Shown here: positions 34,363-43,671 of the stretch, one piece after another
How the letters are laid out: every line of letters begins with the position of its first letter
Numbering within the stretch: position 1 is the stretch's first letter
From: Bacteroidota bacterium
Lineage (GTDB): Bacteria > Bacteroidota > Bacteroidia > Flavobacteriales > Flavobacteriaceae
Reading direction: 5' to 3'
Assembly (NCBI GenBank): GCA_023387965.1
Contig: JAEWHE010000010.1
Span: 62,001 to 126,000, forward strand
DNA: 64,000 nucleotides
Notes under the pieces: model-generated
The model's database searches: none
The model's input: only the letters and a program-made list of their open reading frames with translations
What the model was told of the DNA's origin: nothing
Translations under genes and position numbers: made by a program

Positions 34363-36630
34363 TTAAACTTTTCCAGCAGCAGCAATCAAGTTAAGTGCAG
34401 AACCAGCTTTGAACCAGCTAATTTGTCCAGCATTGTAAGTATGATTTGCCACAATAGTTTCTTTTTCGCCGTTATCATGAACAACTTCAATTGTTAATGG
34501 TTTGCCTGGAGCAAATTCTTTTAAATCAACAAAGTTGAACGTATCATTTTCTTGGATTTTATCGTAATCAGCTTCATTAGCAAACGTTAAAGCTAACATT
34601 CCTTGCTTCTTAAGATTTGTTTCGTGGATACGTGCAAAAGATTTTACTAAAACCGCTTTCACCCCTAAATGACGTGGTTCCATTGCCGCATGTTCACGTG
34701 ATGAACCTTCACCATAATTGTGATCTCCAACTACAATTGAAGGAATATTTTTGGCTTTATAATCACGTTGAACCGCAGGAACTGCATCATGTTTTCCAGT
34801 CAATTGATTTTTCACGGAATTTGCTTTTTGGTTAAAAGCATTAATCGCTCCAATCAACATGTTGTTTGAAATATTATCAAGGTGTCCACGGAAACGCAAC
34901 CAAGGTCCAGCCATCGAAATGTGGTCTGTTGTACATTTTCCGAAAGCTTTGATTAATAATTTCGCACCCAAAATATTTTCTCCGTTCCAAGGCTCGAAAG
35001 GATCTAACAATTGTAAACGTTCAGAATCTGATTTTACAATTACTTCCACACCTGAACCGTCTTTTGAAGGGGCTTGATAACCAGAATCTTCTGCGTCAAA
35101 ACCTTTCGGAGGTAATTCATTTCCGGTTGGTTCGTCCAGCATTACTTCTTGTCCGTCTTCGTTTAACAATTTGTCGGTAATTGGGTTAAAACCTAAGTCT
35201 CCTGCAATTGCTAAAGCCGTTACTAATTCTGGTGAACCTACAAACGCTAAAGTATTTGGATTCCCGTCGGCACGTTTAGAAAAGTTTCTGTTGAAAGAGT
35301 GAACAATCGTATTTCTTTCTTCCTTTTCTGCACCTTCTCTATCCCACATCCCAATACATGGTCCACAAGCATTTGCGAAAACAGTAGCACCAATTTTATC
35401 AAACGTATCGATAAAACCATCTCTTTCAATCGTATAACGAACAACTTCAGAACCTGGAGTAATCGTAAATTGCGATTTTGTTTTTAAATTTTTCTCCGCT
35501 ACTTGTTTCGCCAATGAAGCCGCACGAGCGATATCTTCATAAGATGAATTGGTACAAGAGCCAATCAAACCTACTTCAATTTTTAACGGCCAGTTATTTT
35601 TTTCAGCTTCTTCTTTCATTTTAGAAATTGGCGTAGCCAAATCCGGAGTGAACGGTCCGTTCAAATGTGGTTCTAATTCCGAAAGATTAATTTCAATTAC
35701 TTGATCAAAATATTGTTCAGGATTAGCATAAACCTCAGCATCGCCAGTTAAATAAGGAGCGATAGCATCAGCAGCATCGGCAACATCTTGTCTTCCCGTA
35801 GAAATTAGGTAACGTTTCATAGAATCGTCATAACCAAAAGTAGAAGTGGTAGCTCCAATTTCGGCACCCATATTACAAATCGTTCCTTTTCCGGTACATG
35901 ACATCGCTGTTGCACCTTCACCAAAATATTCTACAATTGCACCAGTTCCACCTTTAACAGTAAGAATTCCGGCAACTTTTAAAATAACGTCTTTTGGAGC
36001 AGTCCAACCCGAAAGTTTTCCGGTTAATTTAATCCCGATTAATTTTGGAAATTTTAATTCCCAAGCCATTCCAGACATTACGTCAACAGCGTCAGCTCCA
36101 CCAACACCAATAGCCAACATTCCCAAACCTCCAGCATTTACCGTGTGAGAATCTGTACCAATCATCATTCCACCAGGAAATGCATAATTTTCTAAAACTA
36201 CTTGGTGAATAATTCCGGCACCTGGTTTCCAAAAACCAATTCCGTATTTATCTGAAACCGATGATAAGAAGTCAAAAACTTCGTTACTTTGTTGTTTGGC
36301 TCTCGCCAAATCAGTCTTTGCATCTACTTTTGCTTGAATCAAGTGATCACAATGAACCGTTGTAGGAACTGCAACTTTTGGTTTTCCGGCATGCATAAAC
36401 TGCAAAAGCGCCATTTGAGCCGTTGCATCTTGACAAGCTACTCTATCTGGAGCGAAATCTACATAATCTTTTCCTCTTGTAAAAGCGGTAGTTGGATTAC
36501 CGTCCCAAAGGTGAGAATACAATATTTTTTCTGAAAGCGTTAATGGTTTTCCTACAATTTCACGAGCTTTATCTACTCTTTCGGCCATTGTAGAATACGC
36601 TTTTTTAATCATTTCAATATCAAAAGCCAT
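34363..36630 (-). CDS. acn: Aconitate hydratase (mitochondrial type)
   Basis: A 755-residue TCA-cycle enzyme isomerising citrate to isocitrate through a 4Fe-4S cluster. Cysteines likely to bind the cluster are in IGSCTNSSYEDI and in ANACGPCIGMW. MIGTDSHTVNAGGLGMLAIGVGGADAV and the swivel domain motif NYGEGSSREHAAMEPRHLG are clear. The overall length and motifs match the mitochondrial-type (AcnA-like subgroup) family rather than AcnB. It is monocistronic with its own terminator. Nothing is odd in the protein. Confidence 0.96.
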   Translation of the reverse strand: MAFDIEMIKKAYSTMAERVDKAREIVGKPLTLSEKILYSHLWDGNPTTAFTRGKDYVDFAPDRVACQDATAQMALLQFMHAGKPKVAVPTTVHCDHLIQAKVDAKTDLARAKQQSNEVFDFLSSVSDKYGIGFWKPGAGIIHQVVLENYAFPGGMMIGTDSHTVNAGGLGMLAIGVGGADAVDVMSGMAWELKFPKLIGIKLTGKLSGWTAPKDVILKVAGILTVKGGTGAIVEYFGEGATAMSCTGKGTICNMGAEIGATTSTFGYDDSMKRYLISTGRQDVADAADAIAPYLTGDAEVYANPEQYFDQVIEINLSELEPHLNGPFTPDLATPISKMKEEAEKNNWPLKIEVGLIGSCTNSSYEDIARAASLAKQVAEKNLKTKSQFTITPGSEVVRYTIERDGFIDTFDKIGATVFANACGPCIGMWDREGAEKEERNTIVHSFNRNFSKRADGNPNTLAFVGSPELVTALAIAGDLGFNPITDKLLNEDGQEVMLDEPTGNELPPKGFDAEDSGYQAPSKDGSGVEVIVKSDSERLQLLDPFEPWNGENILGAKLLIKAFGKCTTDHISMAGPWLRFRGHLDNISNNMLIGAINAFNQKANSVKNQLTGKHDAVPAVQRDYKAKNIPSIVVGDHNYGEGSSREHAAMEPRHLGVKAVLVKSFARIHETNLKKQGMLALTFANEADYDKIQENDTFNFVDLKEFAPGKPLTIEVVHDNGEKETIVANHTYNAGQISWFKAGSALNLIAAAGKV

Positions 36631-36681
36631 AATGAATTTTAATTTTGTTTTTTATTTTAGTTCGTTTTCTTTTTTGCTATG

Positions 36682-36689
36682 CAAATTTA
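36682..36689 (-). promoter_or_regulatory. -7 promoter box for aconitase
   Basis: TAAATTTG on the minus strand fits TAnnTTTG, about 52 nt before the aconitase ATG. The nearest upstream TTG is 29 nt away, outside the usual spacing. Confidence 0.4.
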
Positions 36690-36932
36690 CGAAATTACAG
36701 CGAGTTTTGCACTATTTACAATAAAATAGGGTTTTGGAGAAATTATTATTTCCAAAATAGCATTTTTAATGATTAATATTAAACAATACTGAAATTTAAA
36801 GCAAATTATTACCGAATTGTTAATATAAGCAGTTTTTTTTATCAATTCCGAAATTAATCAGCGGTGGAAATCGAAGTTTTGTATGTAGAATGAATATAAA
36901 TTACAGCATTCAAAAGGATTTTGACTGAAGAC

Positions 36933-36961
36933 CACAAAAAAAGCGGAAAAATTTCCGCTTT
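36933..36961 (-). terminator. Terminator of the moxR gene
   Basis: AAAGCGGAAA (36940-36949) and TTTCCGCTTT (36952-36961) are perfectly complementary, followed on the minus strand by more T. It directly abuts the moxR stop codon. Confidence 0.82.
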
Positions 36962-36964
36962 GAG

Positions 36965-37918
36965 TTATAAGATTTTTTCGATAATTGTTTCTTCAGAGAT
37001 TCCTTCGGCATCAGCTTTGTAATTTTTGATGATTCGATGGCGAAGAATTCCTGTGGCAACAGCTTTGACATCTTCTATATCCGGAGAAAATTTTCCATTG
37101 AATGCCGCATGGGCCTTTGCTGCTAAAATTAAATTTTGCGAAGCACGAGGTCCCGCTCCCCAATCTAAATAATTATTCACAAAATCTGAAGAAAGCGAAC
37201 TTCCCGGACGGGTTTTTCCAACCAAAGTTACCGCATATTCAATCACGTTATCCGCAACAGGAATGCGGCGAATTAATTGCTGAAAATTGATAATTTCTTC
37301 GGCTGCAAATAAAGGATTTATTTTTTCGGAGAAATCTGTTGTGGTGCTTTTTACCACTTGTACTTCTTCGTCAAATGTGGGATAATTAAGTTTAATGGCA
37401 AACATAAAACGGTCTAATTGTGCTTCGGGAAGTGGATACGTTCCTTCTTGCTCGATTGGATTTTGCGTAGCTAAAACAAAATACGGCAATGATAATTTAT
37501 AATGTTGACCAGCAATGGTAACGGCTCTTTCTTGCATCGCTTCTAAAAGTGCGGCCTGAGTTTTTGGAGGCGTTCTGTTAATTTCATCAGCAAGGATAAT
37601 GTTAGAAAAAATAGGTCCTTTGATGAATTTAAAATTGCGGTTTTCGTCTAAAATTTCGCTTCCTAAAATGTCGGACGGCATTAAATCCGGAGTAAACTGG
37701 ATTCTTTTAAAATCAAGTCCAAGTGCTTGTGAAATAGTGTTAACCATTAAGGTTTTTGCCAATCCGGGAACGCCAACTAAAAGTGCGTGTCCTCCAGAAA
37801 AAATGCTCAACAATATTTGATCGATAACGGTTTCTTGACCAACGATTATTTTTGAAATTTCTTTTTTTAGCTCAAGCCTTTTTTGAACCAAGTTTTGTAT
37901 TGCTGCTACGTCTGACAT
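36965..37918 (-). CDS. MoxR-family AAA+ ATPase
   Basis: A 317-residue AAA+ chaperone-type ATPase. Walker A GVPGLAKT (49-56), Walker B ILADEINR (108-115), sensor ATQNPIEQEGTYPLPEAQLDRF and the C-terminal lid domain are all present. MoxR proteins usually act with VWA-domain and DUF58 proteins in complex maturation or stress responses, but no such partner is adjacent. Instead it lies downstream of two parvulin-type chaperone genes in the same orientation, with repeat copy D in between. Confidence 0.95.
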   Translation of the reverse strand: MSDVAAIQNLVQKRLELKKEISKIIVGQETVIDQILLSIFSGGHALLVGVPGLAKTLMVNTISQALGLDFKRIQFTPDLMPSDILGSEILDENRNFKFIKGPIFSNIILADEINRTPPKTQAALLEAMQERAVTIAGQHYKLSLPYFVLATQNPIEQEGTYPLPEAQLDRFMFAIKLNYPTFDEEVQVVKSTTTDFSEKINPLFAAEEIINFQQLIRRIPVADNVIEYAVTLVGKTRPGSSLSSDFVNNYLDWGAGPRASQNLILAAKAHAAFNGKFSPDIEDVKAVATGILRHRIIKNYKADAEGISEETIIEKIL

Positions 37919-37991
37919 TGAATGGTTTTTTGGGTTGGTTTTTTAGGTTGAATTTTTTGGAAAGTTTACAAAAGTGCTATGGTTTTTTCAA

Positions 37992-38102
37992 TAGCCCCGA
38001 CTGGAGGGAAGAGCATTCCGCTTTTTCTGCGGAATCTCTGGAAGGAAGGCGGGAATATGTCCCGAAACTTCGGGAGCTGGAAATGCCCGAGCCATTCGCT
38101 CC
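37992..38102 (+). repeat. Dispersed structured repeat, copy D
   Basis: It starts with TAGCCCCG (37992-37999). The internal arm ATTCCGC/GCGGAAT (38015-38021 with 38029-38035) is unrelated in sequence to those of A-C. It then has AAGGCGGGAATATG, palindromic hairpin TCCCGAA/TTCGGGA (38060-38075) and the end GCTGGAAATGCCCGAGCCAT plus TCGCTCC, near-identical to copy B. It sits between the surA-like stop and the moxR start, on the strand opposite to both genes. Confidence 0.78.
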
Positions 38103-38110
38103 TTCCTAAA

Positions 38111-39523
38111 TTAATTTTTTTTCAGCCAGTTGTGTGCGAAATCGCAAACTTTGTATTCGCTATTGATTTTAATATAGGTTTCGTTGATTTTTTCCTTGGT
38201 CCATCGAGCGATTTCTTTCATTTGTTTTTCACGAAGCGCCAGTTCTTTAATTTTCAAATAATCTAAAGCATAATCGGCTTTGTGCTCGTTGTAACGCTTG
38301 GTTACAGTGATAATTTTATAGGTTTTACGCCCCAAACGGTCTTCATCTACAACGGGTTGCGAGATTTGACCTTCTTGCAAACTTTCGACTTGAGAGTAAA
38401 GCGTTGGGTCCATTTTTGTCAATTCAAAACGCGGGTCAAGCGATTGAGGATTGGTCAATGCACCACCGTTTGCACGGGTTTCTTTCTCATCAGATGAGCT
38501 TCTAGCGGCATCAGCAAAAGTAAGATCGCCGTTGATAATTTTATTTCTGATTCCGGTAATTTCGTCTTTGGCTTCCGCCAATGCATCGTCAGTAATTTTT
38601 GGAATCAATAAAATATGGCGAAGTTCCACATCTTGACCACGGATTTTTTCTACCTGAATAATGTGCCAGCCATATTCGGTTTCGAAAGGTTCGGAAATTT
38701 GTCCTTCGTCAAGGCTGAAAGCGGTTTCTTTAAATTCTTTCACCAATGGCGATTTACGGTTGACACGCATAAATCCACCGTTAGATTTTGTCCCGTCATC
38801 TTTAGAATACAATACGGCTTTACTGAAAAAACTACCGTTTCCGGCCAAAACATCGGTTTTGAATTCTTTGAGTTTGTCGATTACTTTTTGTTTTTCGACA
38901 GCAGTAACGGTTGGGTTGATAACGATTTGTGACACTTCAACTTCTGCGCCAAAAGTTGGCAACTCGTCTTCCGGAAATTTACGGAAAAAAGTACGTACTT
39001 CTTCAGGCGTAATTTCTACCTGATCGATTACTTTGTTTCGCATTTCCATAGCAAGCTTGGCATTTTTTAAGATGTCAAAAAGCGATGTTCTGAATTCTTC
39101 TTCGTTTGGTTTTTTGAAAATTTTCAAAACTTTATCCATCGAACCAGCGTTTTGCACGTAATAATCAATACGTTCTTGCATCATGCTGTTCACTTCGGCA
39201 TCGGTAACAATAATACTATCTTGAATGGCTTGATGCGAATATAATTTATCTTCTAACAAACTTCCTAAAACTTGACAACGTGTGAATTTTTGGACGTCAT
39301 TATTTTGTGCAATTTCGAGCAAAGCAATATCAATGTCCGAATCGAGTACCACGAAATCTCCCACAACTGCCGCAACGCCATCAATTTTTTGTCGTTGACT
39401 GGTTGGTTGTGCCACGGCTTTAGTTTTTACCGAGTCTTGCGGAATAATTTCCTGTGCATTTGAGGTGGAAAAAATTGCCAACAAACTAAAAGCGTAGCCA
39501 ATTTTTTTTATGTTAGAATTCAT
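38111..39523 (-). CDS. SurA-like periplasmic peptidyl-prolyl isomerase
   Basis: A 470-residue periplasmic chaperone for outer-membrane proteins. A signal peptide (ends STSNAQ) precedes a SurA-type N-terminal helical domain beginning IDGVAAVVGDFVVLDSDID. Two parvulin domains follow: the first begins near VEVSQIVINP and includes GWHIIQVEK; the second begins VELRHILLIPK. The ATG at 39523 gives a clean signal sequence; ATG at 39547 would add eight residues. It is 26 nt or more downstream of another parvulin gene, so both are probably co-transcribed and act together in envelope biogenesis. Confidence 0.92.
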   Translation of the reverse strand: MNSNIKKIGYAFSLLAIFSTSNAQEIIPQDSVKTKAVAQPTSQRQKIDGVAAVVGDFVVLDSDIDIALLEIAQNNDVQKFTRCQVLGSLLEDKLYSHQAIQDSIIVTDAEVNSMMQERIDYYVQNAGSMDKVLKIFKKPNEEEFRTSLFDILKNAKLAMEMRNKVIDQVEITPEEVRTFFRKFPEDELPTFGAEVEVSQIVINPTVTAVEKQKVIDKLKEFKTDVLAGNGSFFSKAVLYSKDDGTKSNGGFMRVNRKSPLVKEFKETAFSLDEGQISEPFETEYGWHIIQVEKIRGQDVELRHILLIPKITDDALAEAKDEITGIRNKIINGDLTFADAARSSSDEKETRANGGALTNPQSLDPRFELTKMDPTLYSQVESLQEGQISQPVVDEDRLGRKTYKIITVTKRYNEHKADYALDYLKIKELALREKQMKEIARWTKEKINETYIKINSEYKVCDFAHNWLKKN

Positions 39524-39573
39524 GTTATTTGTCGTTAAAAACTTCATTTTTTATTTACTTGATTTGAGAACTT

Positions 39574-41541
39574 TTAGGATTTCATTTTGCCTTTGACAGC
39601 ATTAAAAACGGATTGATTAACCTCGACTTTAAATTCATTTTTGAGATCAGTTACCCATTTTTCTTCGAGGTATTGTTGGTAATCGTTGATCACTTTTCCT
39701 TTTGCTTCCTCGAAAGTTTTGTTTCCAGCCGGAAGTTGTTTTGTGATTTTTACTACGTAATAATATTCGCCGTCATGAGTAATATCTGAAATCCCGCTTT
39801 TAATTTTTAAGCCTTTCGGCAAAGAATTACTGGCTTGGTCAAAAACACCTTGGTTAGACATCACATTAACCTTTCCGTCTTTATTGAAATTTTCTTTAAT
39901 TTGTTCCGCAGATTTTCCCTGTTTTAACATCTTTTGAACCTGCTTCATAAAGTCGGTTTTAGTTGAAGAAAGGATGGTTGCCTCTACTCTATCAGTCCAT
40001 TGGTATTGATTTTTTCTACTTTCGTAAAATTTTTGCAAACCAATAGAATCCGTTTTAGCTTTCTCCCAAATTTCTTTTTCCATCAAATCAAAAAGCAATA
40101 AACCATCACGGTATTCGTCCATTACGGCAGCAAATTCTGGAAATTCTTTTTCAAGATTTTGATTGTAATGCTCGTTTAATTTTTTGTCAACAAAAGATTG
40201 GTATTTGGTTGAAACTAATTTTGACACCGGTTTTGGAGCATTTGGCGCTTTTGCTTCGCTTTCTAAAAACGATACAAATTCCGTTCCTTTTACCGGTTGG
40301 TTTTCGATATTAAAAAGATTTCCTTCAAAATTGACATTTGCAGGAGCTTTCCATTCGCCGTTGTAATATTCATCGTTAACAACCTGAGCGATTTGGTTGT
40401 ATAATTTTTCGTTTCTTTTGATTGGGTATTTATTGCGAAGTTTTTCGTTCATCGAAGCAGTAATCAACCGTGAACGTTCGTCTCTTTTGATTTTATTTTC
40501 AAGATCTACTTTTAAATCTTCGAAAGAAGCAACCGGATGTTTTTCGATTAATTTAATGATGTGACAACCAAAAGCACTTTCAACCGGCTTGCTGTAATCT
40601 CCAGGTTTCGCTAACGCAAATGCAGCTTCTTCAAATTCTTCAGAGCTCAATTCACCAGAACCAAATCGATTTAAAACACCGCCTTTTGGTGCCGAAGATT
40701 GATCTTGCGAAAATTGTTTTGCCAAACTTTCAAAATTTTCACCTTGCTGTAATTTGGTGTAAATTTCGTTAATAGTTGTTTTGGCTTTTTCTGTTTCCGC
40801 TTGATTTTTGTCTTGCGGTTTTAAAATCATGATGTGAGCTGCCGTGAGTTGACCACGATTTTCACGAATATCATCTACCTTAATAATATGATAACCGAAA
40901 CGGGTTCTCGTAATTTTAGAAATTTTTCCTTCCGATGTATTGAAAGCGGCATTTTCAAAAGGGTAAACCATTCTAAATGCAGAAAAATAACCTAAATCGC
41001 CTTTGTTTTCTTTTGCCGATGGATCTTCTGAAAAAGTTGCAGCCAATTCGCCAAAATCCTGACCTTTTAGAGCCTTTTCTCTGATATCATTGATTTTTTT
41101 AAAAGCCGCTAATGTATCTGCTGGTGTAGCATTTTCGTCAACCAAAACCAAGATGTGTGAAGCTTTCACTTCCTTTTTGCTTCGGGAATAAGCTTCTTGA
41201 ATTAAATTATCGGTTACTTTAGAATCGGTTAAATAATTTTTTGAAAGCTGACTTCTGTGGGATTTTAATTCATTCTGATAAATTTCGCCATTTTGCAAAC
41301 CTAATTTATTGGCCTTGTTTATTTTTAACTTATAACCCACAAAAAGGTCAAGGTATTGTGCCGGATCTTTTTGAGATTCGTCTTTGACCAAGTCGATATT
41401 TTTGTTGTAAACTCTTAAAAATTCATCGGTATAATAAGGATTACCGTCAATTGTAAATAAAATTTCTTTAGATGATGATTGGGCATTTGCATAAAAACCA
41501 GCGGTTAATGCCAAACCTAAGAACAAGTGTTTTAAATTCAT
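39574..41541 (-). CDS. Periplasmic parvulin-type peptidyl-prolyl isomerase
   Basis: A 655-residue exported foldase. Signal peptide 1-20 (MNLKHLFLGLALTAGFYANA), a helical N-terminal chaperone region, then two parvulin domains (roughly 125-225 from VKASHILVLVDE, and 236-335 from LTAAHIMILK), each with the FGYHII or FGCHII strand. A third, degenerate region in the C-terminal 150 residues (YQWTDRVEATIL to YYVVKITKQLP) resembles another rotamase-like fold. The ATG at 41541 follows an excellent promoter. Likely role: folding of outer-membrane and secreted proteins. Confidence 0.92.
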   Translation of the reverse strand: MNLKHLFLGLALTAGFYANAQSSSKEILFTIDGNPYYTDEFLRVYNKNIDLVKDESQKDPAQYLDLFVGYKLKINKANKLGLQNGEIYQNELKSHRSQLSKNYLTDSKVTDNLIQEAYSRSKKEVKASHILVLVDENATPADTLAAFKKINDIREKALKGQDFGELAATFSEDPSAKENKGDLGYFSAFRMVYPFENAAFNTSEGKISKITRTRFGYHIIKVDDIRENRGQLTAAHIMILKPQDKNQAETEKAKTTINEIYTKLQQGENFESLAKQFSQDQSSAPKGGVLNRFGSGELSSEEFEEAAFALAKPGDYSKPVESAFGCHIIKLIEKHPVASFEDLKVDLENKIKRDERSRLITASMNEKLRNKYPIKRNEKLYNQIAQVVNDEYYNGEWKAPANVNFEGNLFNIENQPVKGTEFVSFLESEAKAPNAPKPVSKLVSTKYQSFVDKKLNEHYNQNLEKEFPEFAAVMDEYRDGLLLFDLMEKEIWEKAKTDSIGLQKFYESRKNQYQWTDRVEATILSSTKTDFMKQVQKMLKQGKSAEQIKENFNKDGKVNVMSNQGVFDQASNSLPKGLKIKSGISDITHDGEYYYVVKITKQLPAGNKTFEEAKGKVINDYQQYLEEKWVTDLKNEFKVEVNQSVFNAVKGKMKS

Positions 41542-41598
41542 TATCAAAAAAACTGAATAAAATTTGATATTAAAAAAGTGCAAATTTGTTGCAACGAA

Positions 41599-41628
41599 CA
41601 AAAGTAACAAATCAATTGTATTAAACAA
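41599..41628 (-). promoter_or_regulatory. Promoter of the parvulin operon
   Basis: On the minus strand TTG (41626-41628), a 19-nt spacer and TACTTTTG (41599-41606) match the consensus fully, about 58 nt before the ATG at 41541. Confidence 0.75.
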
Positions 41629-41765
41629 GTTTGCCTTTTACTATTAACATAAATTTATTAACAAAAATTTAGAAGGATTTCTCCCGAAGATTTGTTATTT
41701 TATAGCTTAATTATTAACTGCAAAATCTAAATTTTAGTATGTTTTATTAATTGTTTTAGAAACAC

Positions 41766-41773
41766 TATTTTTG
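41766..41773 (+). promoter_or_regulatory. -7 promoter box for prfC
   Basis: TATTTTTG fits TAnnTTTG and lies 18 nt before the ATG at 41792. The closest TTG (41751-41753) is only 12 nt upstream. Confidence 0.45.
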
Positions 41774-41791
41774 CAAACCATTATAAAGATT

Positions 41792-43381
41792 ATGAGTTTT
41801 CAGAAAGAAATAGAAAAAAGGAGAACCTTCGGGATTATTTCTCACCCCGATGCGGGAAAAACAACGCTTACCGAAAAATTACTTTTGTTTGGAGGTGCGA
41901 TTCAGGAAGCTGGAGCCGTAAAAAACAACAAAATTAAAAAAGGAGCCACTTCCGATTTTATGGAAATTGAACGCCAAAGAGGAATTTCGGTTTCAACTTC
42001 GGTGTTGGCATTTTTATACAAAGACAAAAAAATCAATATTTTAGATACTCCAGGACACAAGGATTTCGCCGAAGACACTTACAGAACTTTAACGGCTGTT
42101 GATAGTGTTATTGTGGTGATTGACGTGGCAAAAGGGGTTGAGGAACAAACGGAAAAGTTAGTAAGCGTTTGCCGAATGCGGAACATTCCGATGATTGTTT
42201 TCATCAATAAGTTAGATCGTGAAGGTAAAGATGCTTTCGATTTAATGGATGAAGTAGAACAAAAATTAGGCTTGACGGTAACACCTATGAGTTTCCCGAT
42301 TGGTATGGGTTATGATTTTCAAGGAATTTATAATCTTTGGGAGAAAAACATCAACCTTTTTAGTGGTGATAGCCGAAAAAATATCGAAGAAACTATTGCT
42401 TTTTCGGATGTGCAAAATCCGGAATTGGAGAAAATCATTGGTCAAAAACCAGCTGATAAGTTACGTGAGGAATTAGAATTGATTTCTGAAGTTTATCCAG
42501 AATTTAATCAAGAAGATTATTTAAAAGGAAATCTTCAGCCGGTATTTTTTGGTTCAGCTTTGAATAATTTTGGAGTTAGAGAATTGCTGGATTGCTTTAT
42601 TGAAATTGCTCCTTCTCCTCGACCGAAAGAATCTGAAACCAGAGAAATCGATCCTTACGAAAATAAAATGACCGGTTTTGTTTTTAAAATTCATGCTAAC
42701 ATGGATCCGAAACACCGAGACAGATTGGCTTTTGTAAAAATTGTTTCGGGAACTTTTGAAAGAAATAAACCTTATTTACATGTTCGCCAAAATAAAAATT
42801 TAAAATTTTCGAGCCCAAATGCTTTTTTTGCAGAGAAAAAAGAAATCGTTGACATTTCGTATCCGGGTGATATTGTGGGACTTCACGATACCGGAAATTT
42901 TAAAATTGGAGATACTTTAACCGAAGGTGAGCAGATTAATTTTAAAGGAATTCCGAGTTTTTCTCCGGAGCATTTTCGCTACATCAATAATGCCGATCCG
43001 ATGAAAGCCAAACAGCTTGAAAAGGGAATTGACCAGTTAATGGACGAAGGTGTTGCGCAGCTTTTTACTTTGGAAATGAACAACAGAAAAGTAATTGGAA
43101 CCGTTGGAGCTTTACAATATGAGGTAATCCAATACCGTTTGGAGCACGAGTATGGCGCCAAATGTTCTTACGAAAATTTTCCGGTTCACAAAGCGTGTTG
43201 GGTTCACCCTGATGATCCGAAGAATGAGGAATTTAAGGAGTTTAAAAGAATCAAGCAGAAATTTTTGGCAAAAGACAAATACGGTCAATTGGTTTTTTTA
43301 GCCGATTCTGATTTTACAATTCAAATGACGCAAAGTAAATATCCTACTGTGAAATTATTTTTTACTTCTGAAATGAATTAA
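41792..43381 (+). CDS. prfC: Peptide chain release factor 3
   Basis: A 529-residue translational GTPase that recycles RF1 and RF2 from the ribosome. P-loop ISHPDAGKTTLTEK near residue 18, switch region GISVSTSVL, DTPGHKDF and NKLDRE give the G-domain. Domains II and III of the RF3 type follow. The first ATG at 41792 (MSFQKEIEKRRTFGI) is the family start. It is monocistronic with a -7 box upstream and a shared bidirectional terminator. Confidence 0.97.
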   Translation: MSFQKEIEKRRTFGIISHPDAGKTTLTEKLLLFGGAIQEAGAVKNNKIKKGATSDFMEIERQRGISVSTSVLAFLYKDKKINILDTPGHKDFAEDTYRTLTAVDSVIVVIDVAKGVEEQTEKLVSVCRMRNIPMIVFINKLDREGKDAFDLMDEVEQKLGLTVTPMSFPIGMGYDFQGIYNLWEKNINLFSGDSRKNIEETIAFSDVQNPELEKIIGQKPADKLREELELISEVYPEFNQEDYLKGNLQPVFFGSALNNFGVRELLDCFIEIAPSPRPKESETREIDPYENKMTGFVFKIHANMDPKHRDRLAFVKIVSGTFERNKPYLHVRQNKNLKFSSPNAFFAEKKEIVDISYPGDIVGLHDTGNFKIGDTLTEGEQINFKGIPSFSPEHFRYINNADPMKAKQLEKGIDQLMDEGVAQLFTLEMNNRKVIGTVGALQYEVIQYRLEHEYGAKCSYENFPVHKACWVHPDDPKNEEFKEFKRIKQKFLAKDKYGQLVFLADSDFTIQMTQSKYPTVKLFFTSEMN

Positions 43382-43404
43382 TTTTTTGTCAAAATTTTCA
43401 AAAT

Positions 43405-43436
43405 AAAAAAAGCCGCATATTTCTATGCGGCTTTTC
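43405..43436. terminator. Bidirectional terminator
   Basis: AGCCGCATA (43411-43419) and TATGCGGCT (43424-43432) pair perfectly with a 4-nt loop, with A-run on the left and T-run on the right. It serves prfC on the + strand and the small membrane protein gene on the - strand. Confidence 0.88.
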
Positions 43437-43451
43437 ACTTTATAAAATCTA

Positions 43452-43661
43452 CTAAGCAGATTTTAGTTGTTTAGATTTTAGTTTGTAAAAAACATAAACT
43501 AAACCTATTAACGCTACAACCCAAATATAATCTGAGATTGGAGCATCGGTTGGATTTGGATCCGCAGGATCATCGAAATCACCAGGGTTTTGAGCAAATG
43601 CATTTACAGTAGTCATTAAAAACGTTACAACTAGAATGGAAAGATATTTTAATTTTTTCAT
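43452..43661 (-). CDS. Small PIS-type single-pass membrane protein
   Basis: 69 residues: signal peptide ending NAFAQ, an acidic/proline spacer (DFDDPADPNPTD), the motif DAPISDYIW, a hydrophobic helix with VVALIGLVYVFY and a basic end (KLKSKQLKS). It is homologous in layout to the proteins at 10435-10653 and 48026-48244. The gap to the upstream cargo gene is again exactly 10 nt, and the bidirectional terminator follows. The core motif reads PIS rather than PID. I recognise no biochemical function; tail-linked sorting, membrane anchoring or cargo assistance are options. Confidence 0.85.
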   Translation of the reverse strand: MKKLKYLSILVVTFLMTTVNAFAQNPGDFDDPADPNPTDAPISDYIWVVALIGLVYVFYKLKSKQLKSA

Positions 43662-43671
43662 AATAATTAAT

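Larger units (their letters stand above)
36631..36964. other. 334-bp intergenic region upstream of aconitase
   Basis: A/T-rich. It contains the aconitase leader with a -7 box (36682-36689) near the right gene and the terminator of the moxR gene at the far end (36935-36961). Between them I see no gene, repeat or strong hairpin. Confidence 0.65.

Noticed and set aside
37852..38266. Plus-strand frames across repeat copy D
   Set aside because: They begin inside moxR or the repeat and end inside the surA-like gene; no domain is recognised.
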